Shown: piece by piece, positions 28,154-43,478 of the stretch | How positions within the stretch are numbered: position 1 is the first letter of the stretch | How the letters are laid out: each line of letters begins with the position of its first letter | DNA from: Neorhodopirellula lusitana | GTDB lineage: Bacteria > Planctomycetota > Planctomycetia > Pirellulales > Pirellulaceae | Direction: 5' to 3' | Length of the DNA stretch: 64,000 nucleotides | Assembly: GCF_900182915.1 (NCBI RefSeq) | Contig: NZ_FXUG01000009.1 | Location: forward strand, 248,001-312,000 | Program-made: the position numbers and the translations under genes | The notes under the pieces: generated by a model | Database searches by the model: none | Seen by the model: the letters and a program-made list of their open reading frames with translations, nothing else | What the model was told of the DNA's origin: nothing

Positions 28154-28272
28154 CGGAACGCAGCGTGCGTCACGCTGCAAAGAGGGATCCTCTAAACCCG
28201 GAGTCTTCCCGCCCTGGCCCGCCGAGCACCGCGTTCTTACTGGCACTGTTCTGCCGGATACGGTGCGCGCAT

Positions 28273-28305
28273 AAAAAAACCCTCCGACCGAAGTCGAAGG
28301 GTTTT
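28273..28305 (-). terminator. Terminator of the first 23S-5S unit
   Basis: On the minus strand AAACCCTTCGAC, loop TTCG, GTCGGAGGGTTT is followed by a T run. The stem is nearly perfect and starts a few bases after the 5S gene. It is a classic intrinsic terminator. Confidence 0.92.
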
Positions 28306-28310
28306 AAAAA

Positions 28311-28418
28311 TCTGGCAATACCTACTTTCACACTGGTATGCACTATCATCGGCTCACAAAGCTTGACTTCTGTGTTCGGGATGGGAACAGGTATAACCTT
28401 TGCGATATCGTCGCCAGA
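28311..28418 (-). rRNA. rrf: 5S ribosomal RNA, copy 1
   Basis: A gene of about 108 bases whose ends pair as helix I (TCTGGC at the 5' end, GCCAGA at the 3' end). The conserved internal part CCCATCCCGAACACAGAAG is clear on the minus strand. It lies about 95 bases after the 23S gene; the spacer contains a hairpin (CTTGCCG/CGGCAAG, about 28423-28452). Confidence 0.95.
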
Positions 28419-28513
28419 AAGACTTGCCGAAGGGTATTTCGCCTCCGGCAAGCCAGGTTGTTCGGTAGATTCCAATTCTTATTCTTCTGAAGCCATTCGA
28501 TACACACTTGAGT

Positions 28514-31425
<2,912 letters not shown>

Positions 31426-31822
31426 ACTCAAGACAACCTCACAAAACGAATTTTGAGAGCCGCTCGAAATCGTAGATTTCAATTTAAATCTATTAACGAT
31501 ATCACATTCAAGAATCTTATCGAATTCTATGCCAACACCTCAATCGACCTGTCTTACAACAAGCCTTTCTAAATATTGGCAACGCTTCTAAAAGAACTTA
31601 TTTCACTCCTTGCGATGAACAGTTACACCAATCCAAAACGGACTGAGAACACGCCAACGCAAGGCGTTCTATAAATCTTTAATCTACCAAACAACCAAAT
31701 TGTAAAAAATCAGTTTTCCGGAATGCCCACCGAAGCGGGGACCCAGAAGACGCTGCTAAAAACAGCCGGTTGGCCTCCGCTTCAGTGAAGGAGGTCAGCC
31801 GGTTGCTTTTGGGCGAGCGGGA
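31426..31822 (-). other. Leader of the first 23S-5S unit
   Basis: About 400 bases of presumed precursor RNA between promoter and 23S. It contains a hairpin framed by the direct repeat AACCGGCTG (31763-31804, stem CCTCC/GGAGG) followed on the minus strand by a T run. There is also a possible boxA-like GTTCTTTTA (about 31587-31600) and a TAGATTT/AAATCTA hairpin close to the 23S start. Confidence 0.6.
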
Positions 31823-31851
31823 AAGATAGCGGCGAGATAACTGCACGTCAA
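31823..31851 (-). promoter_or_regulatory. Promoter of the first 23S-5S unit
   Basis: On the minus strand TTGACG (31851-31846), a 17-base spacer and TATCTT (31828-31823) form a near-consensus sigma-70 promoter. The second unit has the same −35 and −10 hexamers at the matching place. Confidence 0.75.
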
Positions 31852-32825
31852 GGCTAAAAGGCAAGGAACTCAAATTAGCTCCCACACAACAGGGAGAATC
31901 CGTGCCCAACCCAGAGTCGACTGGAGACCCCACACGCCAACCCCGCCCGACACAACGACACCTAAGTAGCCTTCGGAGCACTGCAATGCGCGTCCATCAT
32001 CCTTTACGGCCTAGCCGCCTGCCTGAGAATGGCGAGTTCGACCTAGGAAACCGAGCCAAAAACAGTTCGCGGAAAAAGCTGAAAACGTTAACCGAAGTAT
32101 CAATATCCAAACGACACTTGCTCGGACCTTGCTGAATTCGCCACTGACAAAGCATTTCCGCAACCGAACCACCTGAAATGATCTCGCATCCCAAACCCTC
32201 AACCGGATGGCTCCCAAACACAAAGCAAGAAGAGCGGCACTCAACAACTTAAAATCCGAGCAGTAAAAGCTGCGAAAGCCATTCCGATCGCCGGATAGCA
32301 AAAGCCGCGGCAACAATGCTGAGCCCGACTGGGGACAAAAACGATTTGCTCGCCCAACACATCATCCCGCCCAAATCCTGAGTGAGAGTTTTGGCGGAGA
32401 AGGATCCAGAATTTCACAGCGGCAAATCACCCTCCGGGACAGACCCCCACTGCCCAATTCGGTGATCCCGCCGTACCGCTCGACCAGCCCGGACATGAAA
32501 CTCCCCGCGGAATTTCAACTCCTGCAACAAGACCCCCGCAGCGAACTCACGGCCGAGGACGAAAGATTTTCTTCACTCGACTGGCAACCAATGAACCACC
32601 CCATCGAATTGAACGATCCGGAGCGTGTTTCGAGGCGTCGCCTCGAAACCTCAACCGCCCCCTTCATTTGCCGACTTTCAAATATTCGGCGATGCCAACG
32701 CGGGCGGCCCAACTCGACAAGGCGTCAAAAGCAAATAGGTCCATCCGTCTATGGTCTGCATTGGCGAATCACTTCTACGGAAAGGAGAACGACAACACAC
32801 GAGACCGAACTTCACCAGCAGATCC
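31852..32825. other. Intergenic region between rRNA promoter and transposase remnant
   Basis: No convincing gene. A perfect hairpin GTTTCGAGGC-GTC-GCCTCGAAAC occupies 32627-32649. Open frames here lack motifs. Confidence 0.5.
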
Positions 32826-33760
32826 CTGACTTTGCAGTCACTTTGGGCGATCGCAGACGGGAAGCTTGACACCGAGACAGCGGCGAGCCCGTATCCGCGG
32901 CGAGGGAACAAGATCCTGCTGCCCCGAGTGCGGCAAAGCACAGCTCTGCCACGACCCTGGATTGGGCAGACGCTGGCAACACCTCGACACGATGCATTCT
33001 CGCACGCTTTTTTAAACCACACTGCCTCGCGTTAAACGCCCTATACATTGAGTGAAGCAAGTGACACTGCACTGGCCGGCAAAGAACAGTCGATTCACCT
33101 TAATTCTTTGAGCGTTGATGTCTTGTTGGCGGCGCAAGTCGCTCAGCGACCTCGGGGAATCTTGCCAACCCATTAGGATCAAACGTGGCACATTCTCAAG
33201 AAGGCGGTTGCCCGCGGACAGGCGAGAAAGCCTGACAAGATCATGTCGCATCTCGACATCGACGAGACGACTTTTCGCATTGGGAAGTACGGCATCTCAT
33301 CGATTTCCGACCTGGATCCAAGCACGGCTGCAACAATCTTCGATCGCAACGACATCCAAGCTGTTTCCCCGCGTTCTCGTTGTCTCACCGCGACGGCTTC
33401 GAGGCAATCGGGATGGAAATGAACGCTGCTTACGTCAAAGCGGCCAAAGAGAAAATCCTGCTAGAGAAACACAAGATCGTTCACGATCGTTTTCATCGAA
33501 TGAAGCTGGACAGCGAAGCGATCGAGAAGCAACGCCGAGACAAACATCGAAAACTGTTCAAAGAGGGTGATCATCGTCTGGCGAGGTCTCGATATCAGAT
33601 GCCCTGTGGACACAGAGCATCTGACCGAACAGCGGAACTGTGGCTTGGATTCGTTCTAACAACGAGAATCAGAAACAGCCAAATCTTCGACGTACAACAA
33701 AATGCTTCGGGACCTTTGGCACCGTAACGATGGGCGCCCAACGAACAGAAATTCCCTAGG
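32826..33760 (+). pseudogene. Decayed ISL3-family transposase
   Basis: Fragments of an ISL3 transposase run in order on the plus strand but in several frames and with in-frame stops. First is a start region LTLQSLWAIADGKLDTET. The N-terminal zinc finger PECGKAQLCH leads into RRWQHLDTMHSRTL, followed by LPRVKRPIH and HWPAKNSRFTLI. The catalytic region has LDIDETTFRIGKYG (first catalytic Asp) and ISDLD. Then come AYVKAAKEKI, HDRFHRMKLD and KLFKEGDHRL, and last MLRDLWHRNDGRP. At least four frame changes are needed, so the gene is dead. Terminal inverted repeats were not found. Confidence 0.8.
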
Positions 33761-34369
33761 CTGGTGCACATGAATGAACCACACCAAGCAAAGCCAACTT
33801 AAGAACGCCGCCACAAGGATCAACTCGCTTGGCAAACATCGTCAGCAAATGCACGCACCTGATCATCAACGCGGTGCCGAAAGGACGAACAGAAAAATCA
33901 TGTCGATCCAACCTCACGTACGCAGCTATCGAAACCGCGGGAACTCTAAAACAGCGATCTCCCCCAACTGCGGCAGAGTAATCTCGCCCCGCAATAGGCT
34001 CGGATGGACAAGCAAAAACATGGCTCCTCACAAATCAACACTGGGACGACAGCACTCCCAACGCAAACCAACATTGGACGACTAGATTTCGAAAGCTCAG
34101 CACCCCGGGCGTCACAGCCGCAAGCCCTGGTCCAAGCACCAAAATGCAGAACCTCTCGCATTTACATCAGGACGATCACCGGCTCGGTTCGAGGTCCCAA
34201 AGAAATAGCGATGAAGACGCCTTCCTGAATTTGCATATTCACGTAAGAGAGAGCGACGATACGCTGCCAAGCCGACTCCAACGTGAACCATAAGGCGATA
34301 GGCGAAAGATCTGAAACCAGCCAAGTACCTCGCGTCTCCAAATACACCGCACGCAGAACTCATCTACCA
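33761..34369. other. Intergenic region before the second 5S gene
   Basis: About 600 bases. Short frames exist on both strands, none with a motif or ribosome site. Part may be remnant of the ISL3 element. Confidence 0.45.
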
Positions 34370-34488
34370 CGGAACGCAGCGTGCGTCACGCTGCAAAGAG
34401 GGATCCTCTAAACCCGGAGTCTTCCCGCCCTGGCCCGCCGAGCACCGCGTTCTTACTGGCACTGTTCTGCCGGATACGGTGCGCGCAT

Positions 34489-34521
34489 AAAAAAACCCTC
34501 CGACCGAAGTCGAAGGGTTTT
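34489..34521 (-). terminator. Terminator of the second 23S-5S unit
   Basis: Same hairpin with TTCG loop and T run as in the first unit, directly after the 5S gene. Confidence 0.92.
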
Positions 34522-34526
34522 AAAAA

Positions 34527-34634
34527 TCTGGCAATACCTACTTTCACACTGGTATGCACTATCATCGGCTCACAAAGCTTGACTTCTGTGTTCGGGATGG
34601 GAACAGGTATAACCTTTGCGATATCGTCGCCAGA
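34527..34634 (-). rRNA. rrf: 5S ribosomal RNA, copy 2
   Basis: Identical to the first 5S gene as far as I can see, with the same paired ends and spacer hairpin. Confidence 0.95.
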
Positions 34635-34729
34635 AAGACTTGCCGAAGGGTATTTCGCCTCCGGCAAGCCAGGTTGTTCGGTAGATTCCAATTCTTATTC
34701 TTCTGAAGCCATTCGATACACACTTGAGT

Positions 34730-37641
<2,912 letters not shown>

Positions 37642-38190
37642 ACTCAAGACAACCTCACAAAACGAATTTTGAGAGCCGCTCGAAATCGTAGATTTCAATT
37701 TAAATCTATTAACGATATCACATTCAAGAATCTTATCGAATTCTATGCCAACACCTCAATCAACCTGTCTTGCAACAAGCTTTCCTTGATATTGGCAACG
37801 CTTCTAAAAGAACTTATTTCACTCCTTGCGATGAGCAGTCACACCAATCCGGAACGGACTGACACCACGCCAACGCAAGGCGTTCTATAAATCTTTATCT
37901 ACCAAACAACCAAATTGTTAAAAATCAGTTTTCCGGAATGCCCACCGAAGCGGGGACCCAGAAGACGCTGCTAAAAACAGCCGGTTAACCTCCCTCAAAA
38001 AGGGAGAGCAGCCGGTCGCTTTTGAGCGAGCGAGGAAACTAACGATGTGTTAGCTTCGCGGCAAGAGGAAGAAGCGATGAATTCTTAAAAAAGATTCAAA
38101 GCTAACTTCGACTTTTCTCACCGCTTGAAAGTTCTCTTGGACGCTCTTTTGAAAGAGTGTCGCGGAGGCTTGCTCAGCGGCGAGAGGGGA
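37642..38190 (-). other. Leader of the second 23S-5S unit
   Basis: About 550 bases. The part nearest the 23S gene matches copy 1 with scattered changes. The framed hairpin is present at 37978-38017 with a different but still paired stem (CTCCC/GGGAG). Between it and the promoter lie about 150 extra bases not found in copy 1. Confidence 0.6.
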
Positions 38191-38218
38191 AAGATAGCGA
38201 GTCATCCCTATGCGTCAA
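38191..38218 (-). promoter_or_regulatory. Promoter of the second 23S-5S unit
   Basis: On the minus strand TTGACG (38218-38213), a 16-base spacer and TATCTT (38196-38191), followed by TCC as in the first unit. Confidence 0.75.
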
Positions 38219-38889
38219 CCTCAACAGTCCTTGTTTTTCCTACTTTTGTTTGGAAGCCATGAAATCCACGTGTTTTCCCAGTGTTTGGTGAGTTTGCCTT
38301 TCTCACCGAATCCCGGAAGTTCCACTCGACAGTTGAGTAAACCCGTGACTGGACCCCAAATTTTGTCTTCCAGTGCTCTGGGTTTGCTTTCCGAAGAAGG
38401 CTGAGCCAGAGAGTTTGTCGTCCCAGTGAAATGTTCTTCGTTGGGCACAAAGCAAACTATCGGCCCGATCCAGTCACTCCGCGATGTTTGTCACCCAAGC
38501 AAACCAAGGAGAGACAGAGCGGCTCGGTGCATTCGTCTCAACCCAACTCACTTACCAACGACAATGGTCGAACGTTCAGTTAAATGACAAGATTGTGTCG
38601 ATCTCTCGGCAAGCTGCCTTTCGACCTAGCGAATGAATGAGGGGAAATGCCAGGCGGGAAGGTGGGATCGACCACTCGCTGAGGAAACCGGCGTTGTCAC
38701 GATCCACGCCCATGAAGTCTTTTGTCGAGATCCATTGTCTTGGATATCGACGCTAACAGGGGATCGTCTCCTTGGCGTCAATCTCGGTTTGGAGCCAACT
38801 GCGAAGGATCAAGGAAGAGCGGAGCCCGCACTTCAACAGATTGCTTGCAACTCGCCCCACCCACTGGATTCCATACTCTGGGATGGACT
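38219..38889. other. Intergenic region between the rRNA promoter and the biosynthetic locus
   Basis: About 670 bases without a convincing gene. Small frames (38208-38450 minus, 38633-38947 plus) have no recognisable motif. It forms the left boundary of the biosynthetic region. Confidence 0.5.
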
Positions 38890-39588
38890 TCAGCCATTTT
38901 CCCCGCGTCTCTTTCGATCGAGATGCGATTTCATTGCAAGCAAATAGTCCCGGCGTGAATCCCGCTGCAGCTTGCCGGTATTGGTGTCGTGGATTCGCCT
39001 TTGCAACAAAACCGAGTCCACGGTGTGACCGTGAAGCCCCAATTCCGAACATCGCGAGTGCCAATCCAGAAACTCGGCAACCTTCAATTGAGTATCGAAC
39101 CAACCGACATCGTGAAAACGTTCAGTGGGTATCAACAGCGTGCCAGCGACGGCCCCATCGCTCAGTTCTTCCGCCACCGTGGCGGTAGACTGACATGATG
39201 AGTCAAGGAATTGGTGCACCTGGCCCGTGAAATAGTCCGCATCCGGGAAGCGAGCAGCTGCCAAAAACTGCTTTTCTAAGCGATCGGAAGTCCACAGGTC
39301 ATCCGCGTCCAAGAAGGCAAGCAACTCACCCGTGCAATTTCGAATTCCGGTGTTTCGAGCGCTGCTGATCCCGCCATTAGCTTGCTGAACACAACACACA
39401 CGGCCGTTCCGGATGGCGATCTGATTGGCGATTTCCCAAGTGTCATCGGTGGAACCGTCGTCGACAATGACGACCTCAATCCGCGAATAGTCTTGAGCTT
39501 CCACACTGGCCACTGCCTCACTGAGAAAACGAGCAGCATTGAAGGCAGGGATCACGACACTGACCAATTCGGTTCCATCAATCACCAT
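38890..39588 (-). CDS. Family 2 glycosyltransferase
   Basis: A 232-residue GT-A fold enzyme that transfers a sugar from a nucleotide sugar. It starts SVVIPAFNAARFL, has VIVDDGSTDDT for nucleotide binding, and FLDADDLW with the DxD metal site. There is no membrane helix, so it acts in the cytoplasm or at the inner face of the membrane. It follows a related GT2 gene 36 bases upstream. The acceptor is unknown. It is the last gene of the leftward operon with the kinase and PqqD-like genes. Confidence 0.9.
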   Translation of the reverse strand: MVIDGTELVSVVIPAFNAARFLSEAVASVEAQDYSRIEVVIVDDGSTDDTWEIANQIAIRNGRVCCVQQANGGISSARNTGIRNCTGELLAFLDADDLWTSDRLEKQFLAAARFPDADYFTGQVHQFLDSSCQSTATVAEELSDGAVAGTLLIPTERFHDVGWFDTQLKVAEFLDWHSRCSELGLHGHTVDSVLLQRRIHDTNTGKLQRDSRRDYLLAMKSHLDRKRRGENG

Positions 39589-39624
39589 CGCAGCGACCTG
39601 ATTTGCATTGTTTTCCCCTAGAAA

Positions 39625-40308
39625 TTACGAAGTACGTTGCCGAGCAATTGACTTGCGCAGCATCGCAAATGCAGCCTTTTTCGCAGCTACCTGATCACTC
39701 ATCAGCGACTGATGGTGTTTTCGGTAGACCAAAACAGGCTCCGAAATTTGGCTCGATGTAACAGCCATCTGCCTCGCCCTGGCGATCCAATCGAGATCGT
39801 TGGCCCGCCTCAATTGACCATCGAAAGGGCCGACCACATCAAAAACTTCGCGTCGAAACAGAGTCGCCCCAAGCAGAAACATGGGCCAAGCCTGATTGAT
39901 CACGACTGGCGTTGGACCATCCTCTCCCCGCCTCATTTCGATCACCCGCGTAGTCCCCCAAGCAAACATCAAGCTGGGATCTTGCTCAAAAACGGGGAAC
40001 AAAGCCTCCAGATGGCCTGGCAACCAATAGTCGTCAGCGTCCAGAAACGCGATCCAATCAGCTGTAGCCGCTCGAAGCCCAGCGTTCCTTGCGTTGGGCA
40101 CCCCCTGATTTGCCTGGGCAAGGTAAGTGACCTCGGGATAAGCTTTCGTAATGGCACGAGTACCATCTGTAGAACCGTCATCGACCACGATGATTTCGAT
40201 GGGCCGATAGGCCTGTTCAAGCACACTATCGAGTGCTTCACCCAGATATCGCTCCGCATTGAAGGCCGGAATGATCACGGAGACAAGCGGCAACGAATCA
40301 ATCGACAT
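39625..40308 (-). CDS. Family 2 glycosyltransferase
   Basis: A 227-residue GT2 enzyme from ATG 40308, overlapping the kinase stop by 11 bases; the frame is open to 40335. It has SVIIPAFNAERYL, VVDDGSTDGT, and FLDADDYW as DxD. It is clearly related to the following gene in domain layout, so the two may have arisen by duplication. The tight spacing suggests co-transcription with the HprK-like and PqqD-like genes. The sugar and acceptor are unknown. Confidence 0.9.
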   Translation of the reverse strand: MSIDSLPLVSVIIPAFNAERYLGEALDSVLEQAYRPIEIIVVDDGSTDGTRAITKAYPEVTYLAQANQGVPNARNAGLRAATADWIAFLDADDYWLPGHLEALFPVFEQDPSLMFAWGTTRVIEMRRGEDGPTPVVINQAWPMFLLGATLFRREVFDVVGPFDGQLRRANDLDWIARARQMAVTSSQISEPVLVYRKHHQSLMSDQVAAKKAAFAMLRKSIARQRTS

Positions 40309-41446
40309 GAACAGCCCTGTTTTGCAAAACCGCATCCAGTGCGGCCGGTGAAGTGGGAATCCCGCCCAATTCTAGTCGATAAGCAGGTAGCTCGCGGACC
40401 CACTGGGCAAGGAAAGCAAACCCGTTGCTCTCTCCACTGCGCCGGGGCAAAAGGGTCGACGGCCCCAATCCCATCAACACTTCAGCCCGGGACGTTGGCA
40501 GGCAAACGGACTGCTTCCGATCCGTGATTTTGGGACTCAGAACCCCGCAAATCGCAAGGTGTTTGGTCACTAAATCAGGAGCTGATTCGTGTAAGAAAAA
40601 GACTGACTTAGCCAACGGCCCGACCTCCAGAGCAACCTGTCTCTGCCAATCTGGAAAGTGCTCGGGCAACAGCTTAGTGTGGAGCTTTGCTGAATTGTAA
40701 AGACAATAGGCCGTAGGCTGAGGGTTCATCTGCAGCCAAACGTAGTCGTCGCTGACGTATTGCAACCCTGCATCCACGCAGGCCATCGCAGTGGTCGACT
40801 TCCCACTGCCGCCTCGCCCGACCAACAGCACGCCCCGACCTTCCTTACCGACCACCGCCGCATGGGCAATTTGGGCCCCGATCGTATCCGCCCACCAGCT
40901 TAGAATCGTACGGAAAGGTGAGGCGATTTCATAAAACGGGATCTCCGCGGGATCGTCGATCCAGTAACAGGCCGTTCGCTGATCGCAATTGAAAAGGCTG
41001 ATCGAAGAACTTCGCGGCAGGTGATTGATTTTCACCTTGCCCCGCTCGCATCGCCAAGATTCAAACTCATGACTGCCTGGCGGAAGGTCCTTGCGATCCA
41101 TCATCCACGAAGCTGCGGGCGGCCTTAGTTGGGCTGATTTCCCTTCACCTATGCGGATTTCCAGAGCAACGGAATCATCCAAATCACCGCCTGGTTTAGT
41201 CACATTGCCGGACTGGTTTTCGGCTCCGCTACTGTCACTGGCAACAATCAAATGAGCCAACGGACGGACAAACGACATCAGGTTCTGACCTGCAAATCGC
41301 AATCGAACGCGTTTCCCACCGATGCGAAGATCCATCGACGACTCGCCCAGTCGACTAGCGCACTGTGACCAAACGGTCATCATGCCTTCAAAATAGTCGT
41401 CTAACTGATCATCGAAGTCCGATTGCACCATTGTCGATTGCGCCAT
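40298..41446 (-). CDS. HprK-related kinase
   Basis: A 382-residue protein related to the HPr kinase P-loop domain. Residues 209-218 form the Walker A motif VGRGGSGKST, and VSDDYVWL (around 231) is the acidic pair typical of HprK-like proteins. The N-terminal 190 residues are not recognised. Proteins of this kind are found with PqqD-like and nucleotidyltransferase genes in polysaccharide and peptide gene clusters; HPr itself is not encoded nearby, so the substrate is probably not HPr. It sits 60 bases after the PqqD-like gene. Confidence 0.78.
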   Translation of the reverse strand: MAQSTMVQSDFDDQLDDYFEGMMTVWSQCASRLGESSMDLRIGGKRVRLRFAGQNLMSFVRPLAHLIVASDSSGAENQSGNVTKPGGDLDDSVALEIRIGEGKSAQLRPPAASWMMDRKDLPPGSHEFESWRCERGKVKINHLPRSSSISLFNCDQRTACYWIDDPAEIPFYEIASPFRTILSWWADTIGAQIAHAAVVGKEGRGVLLVGRGGSGKSTTAMACVDAGLQYVSDDYVWLQMNPQPTAYCLYNSAKLHTKLLPEHFPDWQRQVALEVGPLAKSVFFLHESAPDLVTKHLAICGVLSPKITDRKQSVCLPTSRAEVLMGLGPSTLLPRRSGESNGFAFLAQWVRELPAYRLELGGIPTSPAALDAVLQNRAVHVD

Positions 41447-41506
41447 GGTCGATCCGATCAGTGATGGGTTGCTGAATCAGTTGCTTGTAGAGTCGGCTTT
41501 GAATGC

Positions 41507-41947
41507 TCACGCGTCCGTTCGCTGAGGCCAACCTCGTTCATCAATCTCGTGAATCGGATCAAGCAAAAGCTGATCGGCCATGTCGTCGTATTGCTCAAAC
41601 ACCGGTACCACGAACTTCGCCGACAATTTTGCGGGATCGAGACTGTCCGCGTGATCTGCGTTGGAACCAGCATCGACCTCGACAATCAACTGCTGTTCCA
41701 CCAGCCCATTGATGAACGTCAGTACCGTTTGAGCGATATCAACTTGCTCGGCCGAGTACTGACGGTCAAGCAATTCAATGACGCTCGCCTTATCAACTCC
41801 CGCAAACAGCAAGCGACAAACGTCAGCCGCGGTGTCTCGGACGCTGTAGTAGCACCCGGTATCGAAATGAATGATCACATACTCGCCGTCAAGGAGCTCC
41901 CCTAACACCTGGGGCTCGTTCAATCGGTAACACGTGGCTTCCGTCAT
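41507..41947 (-). CDS. PqqD-like protein (RiPP-recognition-element type)
   Basis: A 146-residue stand-alone PqqD-like domain. The core is recognisable as VIIHFDTGCYYSVRDTAADV with a following helical part. PqqD domains bind leader peptides or partner proteins. The C-terminal segment PVFEQYDDMADQLLLDPIHE is similar to that of PqqD proteins paired with HprK-like kinases. No precursor peptide was found near it. The gene diverges from the nucleotidyltransferase gene across 143 bases that must hold both promoters. Confidence 0.82.
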   Translation of the reverse strand: MTEATCYRLNEPQVLGELLDGEYVIIHFDTGCYYSVRDTAADVCRLLFAGVDKASVIELLDRQYSAEQVDIAQTVLTFINGLVEQQLIVEVDAGSNADHADSLDPAKLSAKFVVPVFEQYDDMADQLLLDPIHEIDERGWPQRTDA

Positions 41948-42090
41948 CGGCGAATTCTCAACCCTACGGGGAGTGCTTAAAACGTTTCACACCAATACAA
42001 GTTTTCGCTTCGAAGTATCAGTGTTCCGAACGTGTTGCTAGGTTATGGACCCCGCGTGCATCTGCCAACCCACAGCTCGTTTGAATATCC

Positions 42091-43350
42091 ATGTCGTCTG
42101 ACTTGTCATCCGATCCAATGCATGCCTGCAAGCCAACGCATACTTGGGAACCAGAGTATGACGATCTTTGGCCCAACCCCGAACGAGAGTGGCTGCTCCG
42201 TGCCGCATTCAGCGAAGGGGAACAGTCCGGCATTGCTTTGAACAGATGGCGAGAACTGGCGGGTTATGTTCAGTACGACCAGATCGATTACTTGAGCTGT
42301 CGCATCTTACCACTCGTGTACAAGCGTTTGCAGCAATCCAACCTCGATGACCCTTGGATGCCGAAACTGCGCGCTTTGCATCGATACCACTGGGCCAAGG
42401 TCAAGACAAAGCAGCAATGCTTAGTCAAAGTGATCGACTGTTTTGACTCCGCTGGGATACCGACACTGGTTTTGAAGGGGCACGCCCTCCTCGCGAGTGG
42501 GTATTACGCCGACGCCGGCGAGCGTCCGCTGAACGACCTCGACGTGATGATTCGCCCGCAAGATGTCGCGGCCGCAAGCGACTTATTAAGTGAACTGAAA
42601 TGGACACAAGTCGGAACCGGACCGCACGCAGAATTTCATGCCTATGAATGGCAGGACGAAAACGGCATCAAACTGGATTTGCACCGCAAGCTACTGCCGC
42701 CGCCCTACCACGCCATCGACCTAGACCATTTACTTTCCACCTCGCAAAGTGTCCCGTTCTTTGGCAGATCAATCCGCATCCCTGATCCCACCCACTTATT
42801 GATGCACTGCCTTGTGCACGGCCGAATGCACTGGGGTGAAATTCCTAAACCGTTTTTATGGGTTGCCGATACGCTGCAAATCCTCGCCAAATCGGGCGAT
42901 GAGATTGATTGGGCACGCTTGGTCGCCGATGCGAAACGGTTCGCAATCGTCTTCGATATCCGTGAATCACTCGGCTACATCAAGTCTCACTTCGGCGCCT
43001 TCGTCCCAGACACTTGCCTGGACGAACTGAACGCCATCTCGCTAACACGATCCGACTTGGTGCCGTTCTTTCGATGGACAACGAATCATGAAAAGCACTC
43101 GATCCTGGAGCTGAAGGACCTGCTACGAGCGGACTTCCATTGCCATCAACAGCTCAACGACAAACCGGCAAATCTTCGCAACTACCTGCCCTACCTTGCT
43201 CGGCGGACCCAGCGATTGATCACGACGGAGGCGGGGGGACGCAGGTGGTATTTCCTGAAACAAAAGGCGAAAAACGAGGGCATTGCGGCCACTGTTTTCC
43301 GGCCTGACTATGCGCATGTTACGAAAAGATCGCGACGCGAATTTACCTAG
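42091..43350 (+). CDS. Nucleotidyltransferase family protein
   Basis: A 419-residue protein of the putative nucleotidyltransferase group found beside PqqD/HprK-like genes. The motif TLVLKGHALL (around 128) is followed by RPLNDLDVMIRPQD, where Asp149 and Asp151 would bind metal. The LDLHRKLLPP strand could supply the third acidic residue. The remainder is mostly helical. Whether it acts on a sugar, protein or metabolite is unknown. It begins the rightward operon. Confidence 0.8.
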   Translation: MSSDLSSDPMHACKPTHTWEPEYDDLWPNPEREWLLRAAFSEGEQSGIALNRWRELAGYVQYDQIDYLSCRILPLVYKRLQQSNLDDPWMPKLRALHRYHWAKVKTKQQCLVKVIDCFDSAGIPTLVLKGHALLASGYYADAGERPLNDLDVMIRPQDVAAASDLLSELKWTQVGTGPHAEFHAYEWQDENGIKLDLHRKLLPPPYHAIDLDHLLSTSQSVPFFGRSIRIPDPTHLLMHCLVHGRMHWGEIPKPFLWVADTLQILAKSGDEIDWARLVADAKRFAIVFDIRESLGYIKSHFGAFVPDTCLDELNAISLTRSDLVPFFRWTTNHEKHSILELKDLLRADFHCHQQLNDKPANLRNYLPYLARRTQRLITTEAGGRRWYFLKQKAKNEGIAATVFRPDYAHVTKRSRREFT

Positions 43351-43478
43351 GACGGGCAAGCCAAATTTGTGATTGCGGGGCCCCAAAGTTTCCCTCCCGC
43401 ATGCTGTCCCCGTCCTGAACGAGAAAAAAGCGCAGTCGAGATTGCGACAGGGGGGTTCATTCTGATATCCCCGCGAGC

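Noticed and set aside
39712-40527. 271-residue frame on the plus strand
   Set aside because: Antisense to a glycosyltransferase and the HprK-like gene, both with clear motifs.
40298-43350. Lasso-peptide biosynthetic cluster
   Set aside because: A PqqD-like protein and kinase are present, but there is no transglutaminase-like protease, no asparagine-synthetase homologue and no precursor ORF.
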